A DNA stretch of 64,000 nt from the NCBI GenBank assembly GCA_019120315.1, contig DWVJ01000034.1, forward strand, positions 121,455 to 185,454, written 5' to 3'. Both the position numbers and the translations under genes were made by a program. Under the pieces are notes generated by a model. That model was not told the origin of the DNA. It did not search any database and saw only the letters and a program-made list of their open reading frames with translations. Positions 38,723-48,513 of the stretch are shown piece after piece (the stretch's first letter is position 1; every line of letters starts with the position of its first letter). The DNA comes from Candidatus Ruminococcus avistercoris. GTDB lineage: Bacteria > Bacillota > Clostridia > Lachnospirales > Lachnospiraceae.

Positions 38723-40687
38723 ATGAAAATTACGTTAAAAGACGGATCAGTAAAAGAGTATCAGCAGTCCATGTCCGTGTATGACATTGCCAGAGATATC
38801 AGCGAAGGTTTGGCCAGAGCAGCCACAGCCGGAGAGGTGGACGGCCATGTGGTGGACCTGCGGACTGTGGTGGACAAAGACAGCGAAGTAAATATTCTGA
38901 CGGCGTCAGACAAAGAAGGGCTGGCGGCGCTGCGCCACACCACCTCCCACGTGCTGGCAGAGGCGGTCAAACGGCTGTATCCTCAGGCAAAACTGGCCAT
39001 CGGCCCTTCCATCGACACCGGTTTTTATTACGATTTTGACTGTCAGTCCTTTACCAGAGAAGATCTGGATGAAATCGAAAAAGAGATGAAAAAGGTGATC
39101 AAAGAGGGCGCGCAGATCAAACGGTTTACGCTGCCCAGAGAGGAAGCCATCGCTTTCATGAAGGAAAAAGACGAGCCCTACAAAGTGGAACTGATCGAGG
39201 ATCTGCCGGAAGACGCTGAAATCTCCTTCTATTCCCAGGGGGATTTCGTGGATCTGTGCGCCGGACCTCATCTGATGTCCACCAAGGGAATCAAGGCGTT
39301 CAAGCTGATCTCTTCTTCAGGAGCTTACTGGAGAGGCAGCGAGAAGAATAAAATGCTGACCCGCATCTACGGTACGGCCTATGCAAAGAAAGATGAGTTA
39401 AAGGAGCATATGCAGCGGCTGGAGGAGGCCAAGAAACGGGATCACAATAAACTGGGCCGCGAGATGGAGCTGTTCACCACCGTGGATGTGATCGGACAGG
39501 GTCTGCCGCTGATCATGCCAAAGGGCGTGACTATCATCCAGACGCTGCAGCGCTGGATTGAAGACGAGGAGGAAAAACGCGGTTATATCCGTACCAAGAC
39601 GCCGCTGATGGCCAAGAAAGACCTCTATGTGATCTCCGATCACTGGAATCATTATAAAGAAGGCATGTTTGTCCTGGGAGATGAAGAAAAGGACGATGAG
39701 GTTTTCGCCCTGCGTCCCATGACCTGTCCCTTCCAGTACTACGTATACAAGGCCACCCAGCACAGCTACCGGGAACTGCCCCTGCGTTACGGCGAGACTT
39801 CCACGCTGTTTCGGAATGAGGATTCCGGCGAGATGCACGGCCTGACCCGTGTCCGCCAGTTTACCATCTCCGAGGGTCACCTGATCCTGCGCCCGGATCA
39901 GGTGGAAGAGGAATTCAAAGGCTGCGTGGATCTGGCGAAATACTGCATGACCACCCTGGGTCTGCAGGATGACGTGACTTATCGTCTGTCTTTGTGGGAT
40001 CCCAACAACCAGGAGAAATATCTGGGTACAGAGGAAATGTGGAACGAAGTACAGGATACCATGCGTCAGATTTTAAATGATATCGGTCTTGAGTACACGG
40101 AGGAAGAAGGGGAAGCCGCCTTCTACGGCCCCAAGCTGGATATTCAGGCGAAAAATGTATACGGTAAAGAAGATACCATGATCACCATACAGCTGGATAT
40201 GTTCCTGGCGGAACGGTTCGATATGAACTATATCGACAGCGACGGGGAGAAGAAACGTCCCTATATCATTCACCGTACTTCCATGGGCTGCTATGAACGT
40301 ACTTTGGCCTGGCTGATTGAAAAATACGCGGGACTGTTCCCCACCTGGCTCTGTCCGGAGCAGGTACGGGTACTGCCCATTTCCGAGAAATATCAGGATT
40401 ACGCGGCGAAGGTGGAAGCGAAGCTGAAAGAAAACGGCATCCGCTGCAGCACCGACAACAGAAGTGAAAAAATCGGCTACAAGATCCGGGAAGCCCGGGT
40501 GCAGAAGGTTCCCTACATGCTGGTGGTAGGCGCCAAAGAGGAGGAAGAGGGCGTCGTATCCGTGAGAAGCCGTTATCTGGGCGACGAAGGACAGAAAAAC
40601 CTGGATACCTTTATCGATGACATCTGCCGTGAGATCCGGACGAAGGAAATCCGGAAAATCGAAGTGGAAAACGATCAGAATAAATAA
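38723..40687 (+). CDS. thrS: threonyl-tRNA synthetase
   Basis: TGS domain, LRHTTSHVLAEAVKRLYP, MTCPFQYYVYK, GCYERTLAWLIEKYAGLFPTWL. Confidence 0.96.
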   Translation: MKITLKDGSVKEYQQSMSVYDIARDISEGLARAATAGEVDGHVVDLRTVVDKDSEVNILTASDKEGLAALRHTTSHVLAEAVKRLYPQAKLAIGPSIDTGFYYDFDCQSFTREDLDEIEKEMKKVIKEGAQIKRFTLPREEAIAFMKEKDEPYKVELIEDLPEDAEISFYSQGDFVDLCAGPHLMSTKGIKAFKLISSSGAYWRGSEKNKMLTRIYGTAYAKKDELKEHMQRLEEAKKRDHNKLGREMELFTTVDVIGQGLPLIMPKGVTIIQTLQRWIEDEEEKRGYIRTKTPLMAKKDLYVISDHWNHYKEGMFVLGDEEKDDEVFALRPMTCPFQYYVYKATQHSYRELPLRYGETSTLFRNEDSGEMHGLTRVRQFTISEGHLILRPDQVEEEFKGCVDLAKYCMTTLGLQDDVTYRLSLWDPNNQEKYLGTEEMWNEVQDTMRQILNDIGLEYTEEEGEAAFYGPKLDIQAKNVYGKEDTMITIQLDMFLAERFDMNYIDSDGEKKRPYIIHRTSMGCYERTLAWLIEKYAGLFPTWLCPEQVRVLPISEKYQDYAAKVEAKLKENGIRCSTDNRSEKIGYKIREARVQKVPYMLVVGAKEEEEGVVSVRSRYLGDEGQKNLDTFIDDICREIRTKEIRKIEVENDQNK

Positions 40688-40751
40688 AAAAGAATAAACG
40701 ACAGAAAATCGACGCATACTACCGGAAAATGAAAAAAAGGAGGTAGTGTGT

Positions 40752-41075
40752 ATGCCGGCATTAACCTGTGCAGCAATCACATGTATTTACAACAAAGACG
40801 AACTGTGTTCCAAGGGAGATATCAAAGTAGGGGGCGAAGATGCCCGTCAGTCCGACGATACCTTCTGTGCCAGCTTTGTGGAGCGGGGAACGGACTCCGT
40901 CACCAACAGTACGGCAGGCGGCTGCGGATGTTCCACCATCGACATCTGCTGCGAAGCCTGCAGCTGTCAGTACAATGATCATCAGAACTGTACGGCCAGT
41001 CAGATCGACATCGAGGGCAGCAACGCCTGTGAATGTACTCAGACAGAATGCAGAAGTTTTTGCTGCAAAAACTGA
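40752..41075 (+). CDS. DUF1540-like cysteine-rich protein
   Basis: LTCAAITCIYNKDELCSKGDIKVGG repeated as CCEACSCQYNDHQNCTASQIDIEG; ATG after AGGAGG. Confidence 0.85.
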   Translation: MPALTCAAITCIYNKDELCSKGDIKVGGEDARQSDDTFCASFVERGTDSVTNSTAGGCGCSTIDICCEACSCQYNDHQNCTASQIDIEGSNACECTQTECRSFCCKN

Positions 41076-41171
41076 AACAGGAAAGAGACAAGGGCATCCC
41101 GCGGGTCTGACAGATCCGAAAGGGGATGCCCCTTTCATGCAAAACGCAGATGACATCAAAAGAAGAAGGAG

Positions 41172-41780
41172 ATGGTTCAGTGGCGCCGCAGGCTGCACCA
41201 GATACCGGAGACAGGACTTGACCTGCCCCAGACGGCAGCCTTTGTCAGGGAAAAACTGGACAGCTTCCAGATTCCCTATGACACGCTGGTGAATGGGAAC
41301 TGTATTGTGGCACATCTGGGGAAGGGCGAAGGATGCCTTCTGCTCCGGGCGGATATGGACGCGCTGCCCATGAAAGAAGAAACCGGCCTTCCTTTTGCCT
41401 CTCAGAATGACAATATGCATGCCTGCGGCCATGGTAATTCATGTGGATTCGACCAGGGCGACAGGAAACATTGCCTATGGTACCCAGTGTAATGCTTCCG
41501 TCTACGGATTTAAGATTACGTTGAAAGGCAAAGGGACGCACGGAGCCATGCCCCAGGACGGCATCGATCCCATCAATGCCGGCGTGCATCTTTATCTGGG
41601 CCTGCAGGAGCTGATTGCCAGAGAATGCAATCCCTGCCAGGATGTGGTTCTCACCATCGGACAGTTTTCGGCCGGAAATACCGCCAATGTGATTCCGAAC
41701 CAGACTGATTCAGCGAGAACGCCATCCCCATCGCAGCGGCAGTCTACGCCTGCGCGGCGCTGAGCTGGCAGCGGCAGTAA
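41172..41780 (+). pseudogene. M20 amidohydrolase/peptidase remnant with internal deletions and frameshifts
   Basis: frame 1 VQWRRRLHQIPETGLDLPQTA...LLLRADMDALPMKEETGLPFASQNDNMHACGHG; frame 2 NIAYGTQCNASVYGFKITLKGKGTHGAMPQDGIDPINA...GNTANVIPNQ; last frame SENAIPIAAAVYACAALSWQRQ*. Confidence 0.88.
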
Positions 41781-41907
41781 TCCGGTGGCCGGAGATGTTT
41801 GACACATCTTCGGCCTTTTCTATTCTCTGATGACAGAAAAGTCATTCTATCTATAAAACAATCCCTGATAAAGTAAAAATATATAAAAATAATTTTAATT
41901 TTTGTAT

Positions 41908-41917
41908 AAAACGTTTA
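41908..41917. promoter_or_regulatory. candidate LacI-family operator upstream of sugar ABC operon
   Basis: AAAACGTTTA, identical to the site in the promoter of the linked lacI-type gene. Confidence 0.55.
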
Positions 41918-41942
41918 AATGTGAAAAATGTACAAAAATCTA

Positions 41943-41970
41943 TTGACTTATGAAAAAATCTCGGTAAAAT
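41943..41970 (+). promoter_or_regulatory. promoter for sugar ABC operon
   Basis: TTGACT - 16 nt - TAAAAT in AT-rich region. Confidence 0.5.
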
Positions 41971-42054
41971 TAGATATAACATAAAAATAAATTAAAACAA
42001 AGTAAAAATGAAATGAAATTATAATAAAAAATATAAAACAAAGGAGGAAAGAGA

Positions 42055-43554
42055 GTGGATAATTTTATTCAGATACGGGGCGTATCAAAACAATTTTACG
42101 GCGTTTACGCACTCAAAGATATCAGTTTTGATATTGCCAAAGGCAGCGTGCACGCCATCATGGGTGAAAACGGCGCAGGAAAAAGCACGCTGATGAAAAT
42201 CCTGGGCGGTGTGTACCAGGCCGACGGCGGTACGATTTCCATCGACGGCACGGTACGTAATATCCGAAACGTACAGGATTCCGCAGCATGTGGAATCAGT
42301 GTAATTTATCAGGAATTTAATCTGGTTCCGGAACTGACGGTGGCGGAGAATATTTATATTTCCGATGTGCCGAAGAAGACGTTCCTGGGGATCGTGGAAA
42401 AGAAAAAACGCAGGGCTAAGGCGAAAGAGATACTGGACATGCTGGAAATCCAGGTGAATCCGGACGAATTCGTGAAAAATTTGTCCGTATCGGAAAAACA
42501 GATGGTGGAAATTGCCAAGGCGCTTTCCAGAAACGCCCAGATCATCATTATGGATGAACCGACGGCCGCTTTAAATGAAGAAGAAGTGCAAAAGCTGGAA
42601 GAGATTGTCGGTATGCTCAAAAGGGACGGCAAAACGATTCTGTATATTTCTCACCGGCTGAAAGAAGTGTTCGATATGACGGATACCGTAACCGTACTGC
42701 GAAATGGAGAGTACGTGGATACGCGGCCCACCAGCGAACTGACGGAAGGCGAGGTCATCCGGCTGATGGTTGGCCATGACGTGGATTATGAGGCGGTTCG
42801 TCCCAGCTATGTGCAGGAAGAGGTGTTGCTGCAGGTTGAGGATCTGACGCTGAAAAATGTATTTGAATCGGTTTCTTTTGAATTGCATAAAGGCGAGATC
42901 CTGGGCATGGCAGGCCTGATGGGATGCGGAAGAGAAGAAGTCCTTTCCGCCATATACGGACTTTTTGGCTATGACAGCGGAAGGATTCGTCTGGAAGGAA
43001 AGGACGTCCGCTTTAAAAATTCCAGAGACGCCATCGAACACGGGATCTGTTTTCTGACGGACGACAGAAAGGACGCGGGGATTTTCCCACAGATGTCGGT
43101 GGAGGAAAATATCACCATCATGTCCATCCGTTATCTGAAGAAAAAGGCAGGATTTTATATCAATCCCAGGGATGAAGCATCCCAGCTGGAGAAGATGACC
43201 AGGTTTATGAATATTAAGTATGCCAGGCCGGAACAGAAAATTTCTTACTTAAGCGGCGGAAATCAGCAGAAAGTGTTATTGGGAAGAGATCTTCTGCTGG
43301 ACAATAAGATTTTTATCATGCTGGAGCCCACTAGAGGAATCGACGTGGGAGCCAAGGAAGAAATTTACAATCTGCTGTATCAGCTGGCCAGGGGAGGCAT
43401 GGGAATTATCGCGGTGTTCTCTGATATGAATGAACTGATTCGTGTCTGTGACCGGGCGGTGGTATTCTGTGACGGGAAAATTACCGGGGCTTTATCAAGG
43501 GAAGAATTCAACAAAGAACGAATACTGACATACGCGGCGGGAAAGGGGGCCTGA
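42055..43554 (+). CDS. sugar ABC transporter ATP-binding protein (RbsA/MglA-like, two NBDs)
   Basis: GENGAGKSTLMKILGG; second half KISYLSGGNQQKVLLGRDLL; GTG start after AGGAGG. Confidence 0.93.
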   Translation: MDNFIQIRGVSKQFYGVYALKDISFDIAKGSVHAIMGENGAGKSTLMKILGGVYQADGGTISIDGTVRNIRNVQDSAACGISVIYQEFNLVPELTVAENIYISDVPKKTFLGIVEKKKRRAKAKEILDMLEIQVNPDEFVKNLSVSEKQMVEIAKALSRNAQIIIMDEPTAALNEEEVQKLEEIVGMLKRDGKTILYISHRLKEVFDMTDTVTVLRNGEYVDTRPTSELTEGEVIRLMVGHDVDYEAVRPSYVQEEVLLQVEDLTLKNVFESVSFELHKGEILGMAGLMGCGREEVLSAIYGLFGYDSGRIRLEGKDVRFKNSRDAIEHGICFLTDDRKDAGIFPQMSVEENITIMSIRYLKKKAGFYINPRDEASQLEKMTRFMNIKYARPEQKISYLSGGNQQKVLLGRDLLLDNKIFIMLEPTRGIDVGAKEEIYNLLYQLARGGMGIIAVFSDMNELIRVCDRAVVFCDGKITGALSREEFNKERILTYAAGKGA

Positions 43555-43561
43555 GGAACTC

Positions 43562-44524
43562 ATGAAACAGAAACTATCCAGGCAGAGTGAAAATATCAGT
43601 CTTGTGGCGGTGATCGTGGTACTGTTTATCATTTTCACCATTCTCCAGCCCAATATGATGACCCTGTTCAATATAAAAAACATTCTGGTACAGGTTTCCC
43701 TGACGGCGATTGCGGCGGCAGGCATGACCTTCGCCTATACAGCGGGAGTTTTTGATATGTCTGTAGGATCCATTCTGGCGCTGATCAGTGTGGTGGTTGC
43801 CAAAGTAGCCACCACGGCAGGGGTTGTCCCGGCCATTGGGGCGGCTTTCCTGATCGCGGTGGTTGTGGGGATTTTAAACGGACTGATCGTTACGAAACTG
43901 GGGATCCAGGCTTTTGCCGCTACGCTGGTCACGATGATTCTGATCCGGGGGATTGCGGTTTTGATGGCTGACGGCGCCGACGTACCGCTGTATTCTGTCA
44001 ATGCCATAAAATTTATTTCCTCTGGTACGATTCTGGGTATTCCCTTCCCGATTATCCTGACGGTTCTGGTCTATGCGGCTTCTTACTTTCTGTATTATAA
44101 GACAGAATTCGGTATGAAGATCCGAAGTGTGGGTTCCAACGGGGATGCTTCCAGGATATCCGGTATCCGGACAGACCGGATGATTACGGCGGCATTTGTC
44201 CTCACGGCAGTGACGGCTGTCTTTTCCAGTCTGATCAAGACGGCGCAGGTGATGTTTGGAAAAGCGACGATTGGAGAGGATTTTGCGCTGGATGTGATGA
44301 CCACCGTTATTCTTGGCGGAACGGTGATCACGGGAGGAAAGGGAAACCTGACCGGTACGCTGATTGCCTCCGTATTAATTGCCGTGATAAAAAATGGTCT
44401 GAATATCAACAACGTAAACTCATATTATCAGCAGCTGGCCATTGGCATTATTCTGATTTTTGCGCTGGTTTTCAACGGTATGAAGTCTATGAAAAATGCC
44501 AGGCAGATTCGACGGGAGGGATAA
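43562..44524 (+). CDS. sugar ABC transporter permease (RbsC-like)
   Basis: GMTFAYTAGVFDMSVGSILAL; GGTVITGGKGNLTGTLIA. Confidence 0.92.
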   Translation: MKQKLSRQSENISLVAVIVVLFIIFTILQPNMMTLFNIKNILVQVSLTAIAAAGMTFAYTAGVFDMSVGSILALISVVVAKVATTAGVVPAIGAAFLIAVVVGILNGLIVTKLGIQAFAATLVTMILIRGIAVLMADGADVPLYSVNAIKFISSGTILGIPFPIILTVLVYAASYFLYYKTEFGMKIRSVGSNGDASRISGIRTDRMITAAFVLTAVTAVFSSLIKTAQVMFGKATIGEDFALDVMTTVILGGTVITGGKGNLTGTLIASVLIAVIKNGLNINNVNSYYQQLAIGIILIFALVFNGMKSMKNARQIRREG

Positions 44525-44530
44525 AGAGAA

Positions 44531-45499
44531 ATGAAAAAGATCAATATAGGCAGACATATTGTTATACTGATTCTGATTGTATTGTGGGGAATCATGTTTA
44601 TCCTGAACGACAGTTTCCGGACCGGCGCCAATCTGGGGAGTATTCTTCGGGAAGCTTCTTCCACGGGAGTCGCGGCTCTGGGTATGACGTTTATCATTAT
44701 CATGGGAGATTTCGATCTTTCCATCGGTTCCATGCTGGCGCTGATCGGCATGATTATGGCGGGAAGCATGGACAGTATGGGACTGATTCCGGCATTGGTG
44801 TTTGGCTGCGGGGCCGGTCTGATCTGTGGTCTGGTGAATGGAATTATCATATCCTATTTCCATGTGCCGGCGTTTATCACCACCCTTGGAACGTATTACA
44901 GTTTTCGCGCTCTGGCCTATATTTTTAACAATGCCAACACGATCATCTGTACCGAATCTGCGTTCCTTAAGATGGGAACAGGCAGTGCAGCCGGCATTCC
45001 GATCCCTTTTCTGGTATTTCTGGTACTGGCGGCGGCGGGAGGCGTGGTGCTGAATCGTACCACCTACGGAAGGAATGTGAGGGCTTTGGGAAATTCAGAA
45101 AAAGCCTGTCAGATCAGCGGTATCGATACCAGAAAAGTACGGTGTATTGCCTTTGTACTGATGGGATTTTGTACAGCGGTTTCGGCCGTGATTGTGACGG
45201 CAAGACAGGCGTGTGCCAGCCCGGATGTGGCGGCAAACTTTCATTTTGATGCGATCACCATGGTGGTTCTTGGGGGAACAAAAATGACAGGAGGGGAGGG
45301 AAGTATTTTAAACACAGTGATTGCGGCGATTCTGTATGCCAGCGTATCCAATTGCCTGAATCTGTATCATGTGGATGCGCAGTGGCAGAGAGTCTGTATG
45401 GGATTGATTCTGCTGGCGGCATTTTCCTTTGATTTTATCCAGAAGACCGTTGGCAGAACCCGTAAAAACGTGCAGAAAAAAGCAGCGGAAAGTATGTAA
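44531..45499 (+). CDS. sugar ABC transporter permease (RbsC-like), second paralogue
   Basis: GMTFIIIMGDFDLSIGSMLALIG; GGTKMTGGEGSILNTVIA. Confidence 0.92.
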   Translation: MKKINIGRHIVILILIVLWGIMFILNDSFRTGANLGSILREASSTGVAALGMTFIIIMGDFDLSIGSMLALIGMIMAGSMDSMGLIPALVFGCGAGLICGLVNGIIISYFHVPAFITTLGTYYSFRALAYIFNNANTIICTESAFLKMGTGSAAGIPIPFLVFLVLAAAGGVVLNRTTYGRNVRALGNSEKACQISGIDTRKVRCIAFVLMGFCTAVSAVIVTARQACASPDVAANFHFDAITMVVLGGTKMTGGEGSILNTVIAAILYASVSNCLNLYHVDAQWQRVCMGLILLAAFSFDFIQKTVGRTRKNVQKKAAESM

Positions 45500-45524
45500 A
45501 ATATGTAAGAAAAGGAGAAGGTGT

Positions 45525-46556
45525 ATGAAAAACTTGAAAAAATTATTGGCGGTTGTATTAATGGTTGTCATGGCATTGCAGATTGCAGCCTGCGGAAGTT
45601 CTGAGGGAGAAAGTGACAGCGCTCCGGCAACAGAGGATGCACAGGACGAGTCCGCAGACAGCGAAGAGAAAACGGCATCATCCGGTGAATCTAAAGGAGT
45701 GATTGCTTATTCCTGTTATAATATGAGCTGGGAATATTACGTTACCCTGGCACAGGGCGTAAAGGAAGCGGCAGAGGAAGCAGGTTATGAATACGTGGAG
45801 CATGATCAGCAAAGCGACCAGAGTCTGATGATTCAGGGCTGTACTGATCTTTTGAATCAGGATATTGCCTGCCTGGTGCTGACACCCTGTAAACCGGAGG
45901 CGACAGCAAGCATCTATGAACTGGCGGAAGAAAAGGGCATACCGGTGATCCTGGTGGACATCAGTACAGAGGCGACAGGATATCTGGCTTGCCTGAAATC
46001 TGACAATTATGACGGCGGCGTCCTGGCCGGGAACTATGTTCTGGACAACCTGACCGATGCCCAGTCCAAAAAGGCAGCTATGATCACGGTGGATCCTTCC
46101 AATACCAATATTGTCAGAAGCGACGGATTTAAAGATACGCTGGAAGAAGGCGGCTGGACCATAGCGGCAGAATTATCCGGACAGTCTGAACCGGATATCG
46201 CATACTCCTGCATGCAGGACATCATCACAGCCAATCCGGATGTGGAAGTGGTATTCTGCAGCAACGACCCCATGGCAATCTCTGCTTCCCAGGCAATCGC
46301 GGATGCAGGACTGACCCCGGGGGAAGATGTAAAGGTGCTGGGATACGATGCACAGAGCAACGCATTTGAGCCCATTAAAAACGGCACGGTGCTGGGTACG
46401 GTAGCGCAGGATCCCTATGGCATGGGATCAGGAGCGGTAGACTGTTTCCTGAAGAATCTCAATGGGGAAGAACTGACCTATGATGATGAAGAAACGAAAA
46501 TCATTTATACGGATCAGTGGATCATCGATGCGAACAACGTAGAAGAATATGAATAA
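45525..46556 (+). CDS. sugar ABC transporter substrate-binding lipoprotein (RbsB-like)
   Basis: lipobox LQIAACGS; periplasmic binding protein sequence GVIAYSCYNMSWEYYVTLAQGVKEAAEEAGYE. Confidence 0.92.
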   Translation: MKNLKKLLAVVLMVVMALQIAACGSSEGESDSAPATEDAQDESADSEEKTASSGESKGVIAYSCYNMSWEYYVTLAQGVKEAAEEAGYEYVEHDQQSDQSLMIQGCTDLLNQDIACLVLTPCKPEATASIYELAEEKGIPVILVDISTEATGYLACLKSDNYDGGVLAGNYVLDNLTDAQSKKAAMITVDPSNTNIVRSDGFKDTLEEGGWTIAAELSGQSEPDIAYSCMQDIITANPDVEVVFCSNDPMAISASQAIADAGLTPGEDVKVLGYDAQSNAFEPIKNGTVLGTVAQDPYGMGSGAVDCFLKNLNGEELTYDDEETKIIYTDQWIIDANNVEEYE

Positions 46557-47382
46557 ACAGGAAGAATTCAAACTGGGAATCTGTATGTGGGGCTTTCCGG
46601 AAAAAGGAGTTTTGGGGCTGAGAACGGCCGGGGAAATGGGCTTCCAGGGCGCGGAGATCAGTCTGGGATCCTTTGAAGAGCATTATCCCATGTCGGATGA
46701 AAACGTGCAAAGAGAATACCGGGAAATCAGTCGGGAGTGCGGTATCACGCTTACCGCGCTTTCGGTGGAACATCTGAATCAGTATGGTCTGTCACATCCG
46801 ATGAATAGCAGAAGAGGAAAGATTGCGCTGGAAGGAAGCCGAATAGGGCTGGAAACAGCGGCCAGGATGGATATACCGGTTGTCCAGCTTCCCAGTTTTA
46901 ACAGTGGGGCGATTCGCACAGAGGAAGATTTTGAAAATACATGTGAAAAAATTGCGCTGCTCTGTGAAGAAGCGGAACAGTACGGAATCATCGTGGCGTC
47001 GGAAAATACCCTTTCTGTGGAAGATACGCTGCGTATGTTCGGAAAGATCGGATGCAAAAATTTCCGTCTGATGTTTGATTCCCAGAATTATTTTCTGGAT
47101 CACGGAGCAGATACGGCGCAGGTTTTGAGAGAGCTATATCCCTATGTGGAACAGATTCATCTAAAAGACGGTTACAACGGACAGATCAGCAGCGCGCTGC
47201 TTGGCAGGGGGGAGACGCATTTTTTGCAGACGGCGCGGGTGATCAGAGAAACTGCCTGTGCCCGGTGGCTTTTGCTGGAAAATTATTACGACCGGCCGCC
47301 GCTTAATCAGCTGTGTGCAGATCCGCTGGAACTGGTACGGACAGATATGAAAACGATAAAAACAGTTTTTGAAATGCAATAG
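46549..47382 (+). CDS. sugar phosphate isomerase/epimerase (xylose isomerase-like TIM barrel)
   Basis: LGICMWGFPEKGVLGLRTAGEMGFQGAEISLGS; VASENTLS...NFRLMFDSQNYF; overlaps previous gene. Confidence 0.85.
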   Translation: MNKQEEFKLGICMWGFPEKGVLGLRTAGEMGFQGAEISLGSFEEHYPMSDENVQREYREISRECGITLTALSVEHLNQYGLSHPMNSRRGKIALEGSRIGLETAARMDIPVVQLPSFNSGAIRTEEDFENTCEKIALLCEEAEQYGIIVASENTLSVEDTLRMFGKIGCKNFRLMFDSQNYFLDHGADTAQVLRELYPYVEQIHLKDGYNGQISSALLGRGETHFLQTARVIRETACARWLLLENYYDRPPLNQLCADPLELVRTDMKTIKTVFEMQ

Positions 47383-47394
47383 GAGGTGTTTGCT

Positions 47395-48432
47395 GTGGGA
47401 AAAATGTTGGCAGCGGTGTTTCAGGGAAATGGAGTATTAAAGCTTGAAGAGAGAGAAATTCCACAGATCATTCATCCGACAGATGTTCGGATTAAGGTGA
47501 CGGCCGCGGGAATCTGCGGAAGTGATCTGCATATCCTGCATGTTCCTCCGGCACAGTACGCAAAACCGGGGACACCCATGGGACACGAATTTTTTGGCGT
47601 AGTAGATGAGGTGGGAGCAGAGGTTACGCAGTATAAACCGGGCGACACGGTTGTGGTGGACAATATTCAGAAATGCCACGTGTGTGAATACTGCAGAAAC
47701 GGGATGGATAATCTGTGTCCGGATGCAGAAATATACGGGCAGACTCTGCCGGGAGGATTTGCTCAGTACGCTGTGATTCCGGAAGCGCAGCTGCTTCCCA
47801 TGCCGTCTGCGGTAAAACCGGAGCTGGCTGCACAGACGGAGCCGCTGGCCTGTGTCATGAACGGCATGAAAAAAATCAATCCCACGCCGGATGATAAGGT
47901 GCTGCTGTACGGCGCAGGCCCCATCGGCCTGACTTTCATCAGAGTACTCAAACTGTACGGCGTAAAAAATCTGGCAGTGTGTGAGATGGCTTCGGAACGA
48001 AAAGAATGGGCAAAAAAATGCGGAGCTGATCTGGTACTGGATTCTTCTCAGGATGACGTAAAGGAGGTACTGCAGGAAAAATGGGGCAGCCTGTGCGATA
48101 TCGTGATCGATGCGGTAGGGGCCGGAAGTATTTTCGGAGAAGCGGTTCATCTGCTGCAGGCCGGCGGCCGTCTGCTGATCTTTGGGCAGAATGCCAACGC
48201 CATGTCCCAGGTGCCGCCTGCCGTCATTACGCGGAATGAACTGACGGTAATGGGAACCTACTGTGCCCATCATACGTTTCCCACGGCAATCAAACTGCTG
48301 CAGGACGAGCGGCTGGGTCTGGAACAGATTGTCAGTCATAAACTGGAACTGAAAGATATTCTGACAGGAATTGAATTGCTGAAACAGCAGAAGGCATGCA
48401 GGGTGATCATTTATCCCAACGGTATTCAATGA
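47395..48432 (+). CDS. zinc-dependent medium-chain alcohol/polyol dehydrogenase
   Basis: AAGICGSDLHILH; GHEFFGVVDEVGAEV; KCHVCEYCRNGMDNLC; start codon uncertain (GTG 47395 or ATG 47404). Confidence 0.9.
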   Translation: MGKMLAAVFQGNGVLKLEEREIPQIIHPTDVRIKVTAAGICGSDLHILHVPPAQYAKPGTPMGHEFFGVVDEVGAEVTQYKPGDTVVVDNIQKCHVCEYCRNGMDNLCPDAEIYGQTLPGGFAQYAVIPEAQLLPMPSAVKPELAAQTEPLACVMNGMKKINPTPDDKVLLYGAGPIGLTFIRVLKLYGVKNLAVCEMASERKEWAKKCGADLVLDSSQDDVKEVLQEKWGSLCDIVIDAVGAGSIFGEAVHLLQAGGRLLIFGQNANAMSQVPPAVITRNELTVMGTYCAHHTFPTAIKLLQDERLGLEQIVSHKLELKDILTGIELLKQQKACRVIIYPNGIQ

Positions 48433-48458
48433 GAAATAAAGGGTGGGAAGGCTTGCAT

Positions 48459-48486
48459 TTGACAAGGAAAACGTTTATGCTAAAAT
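48459..48486 (+). promoter_or_regulatory. promoter of lacI-type gene with internal operator
   Basis: TTGACA - 16 nt - TAAAAT with AAAACGTTTA (48468-48477) in the spacer. Confidence 0.6.
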
Positions 48487-48513
48487 TATATGCGATAGAG
48501 GAGAACGTTGTGA

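Noticed and set aside
41821-42054. Very AT-rich 230-bp stretch as a possible origin or mobile element boundary
   Set aside because: Explained as the promoter/operator region of the sugar ABC operon; no iterons or DnaA-box clusters were seen.
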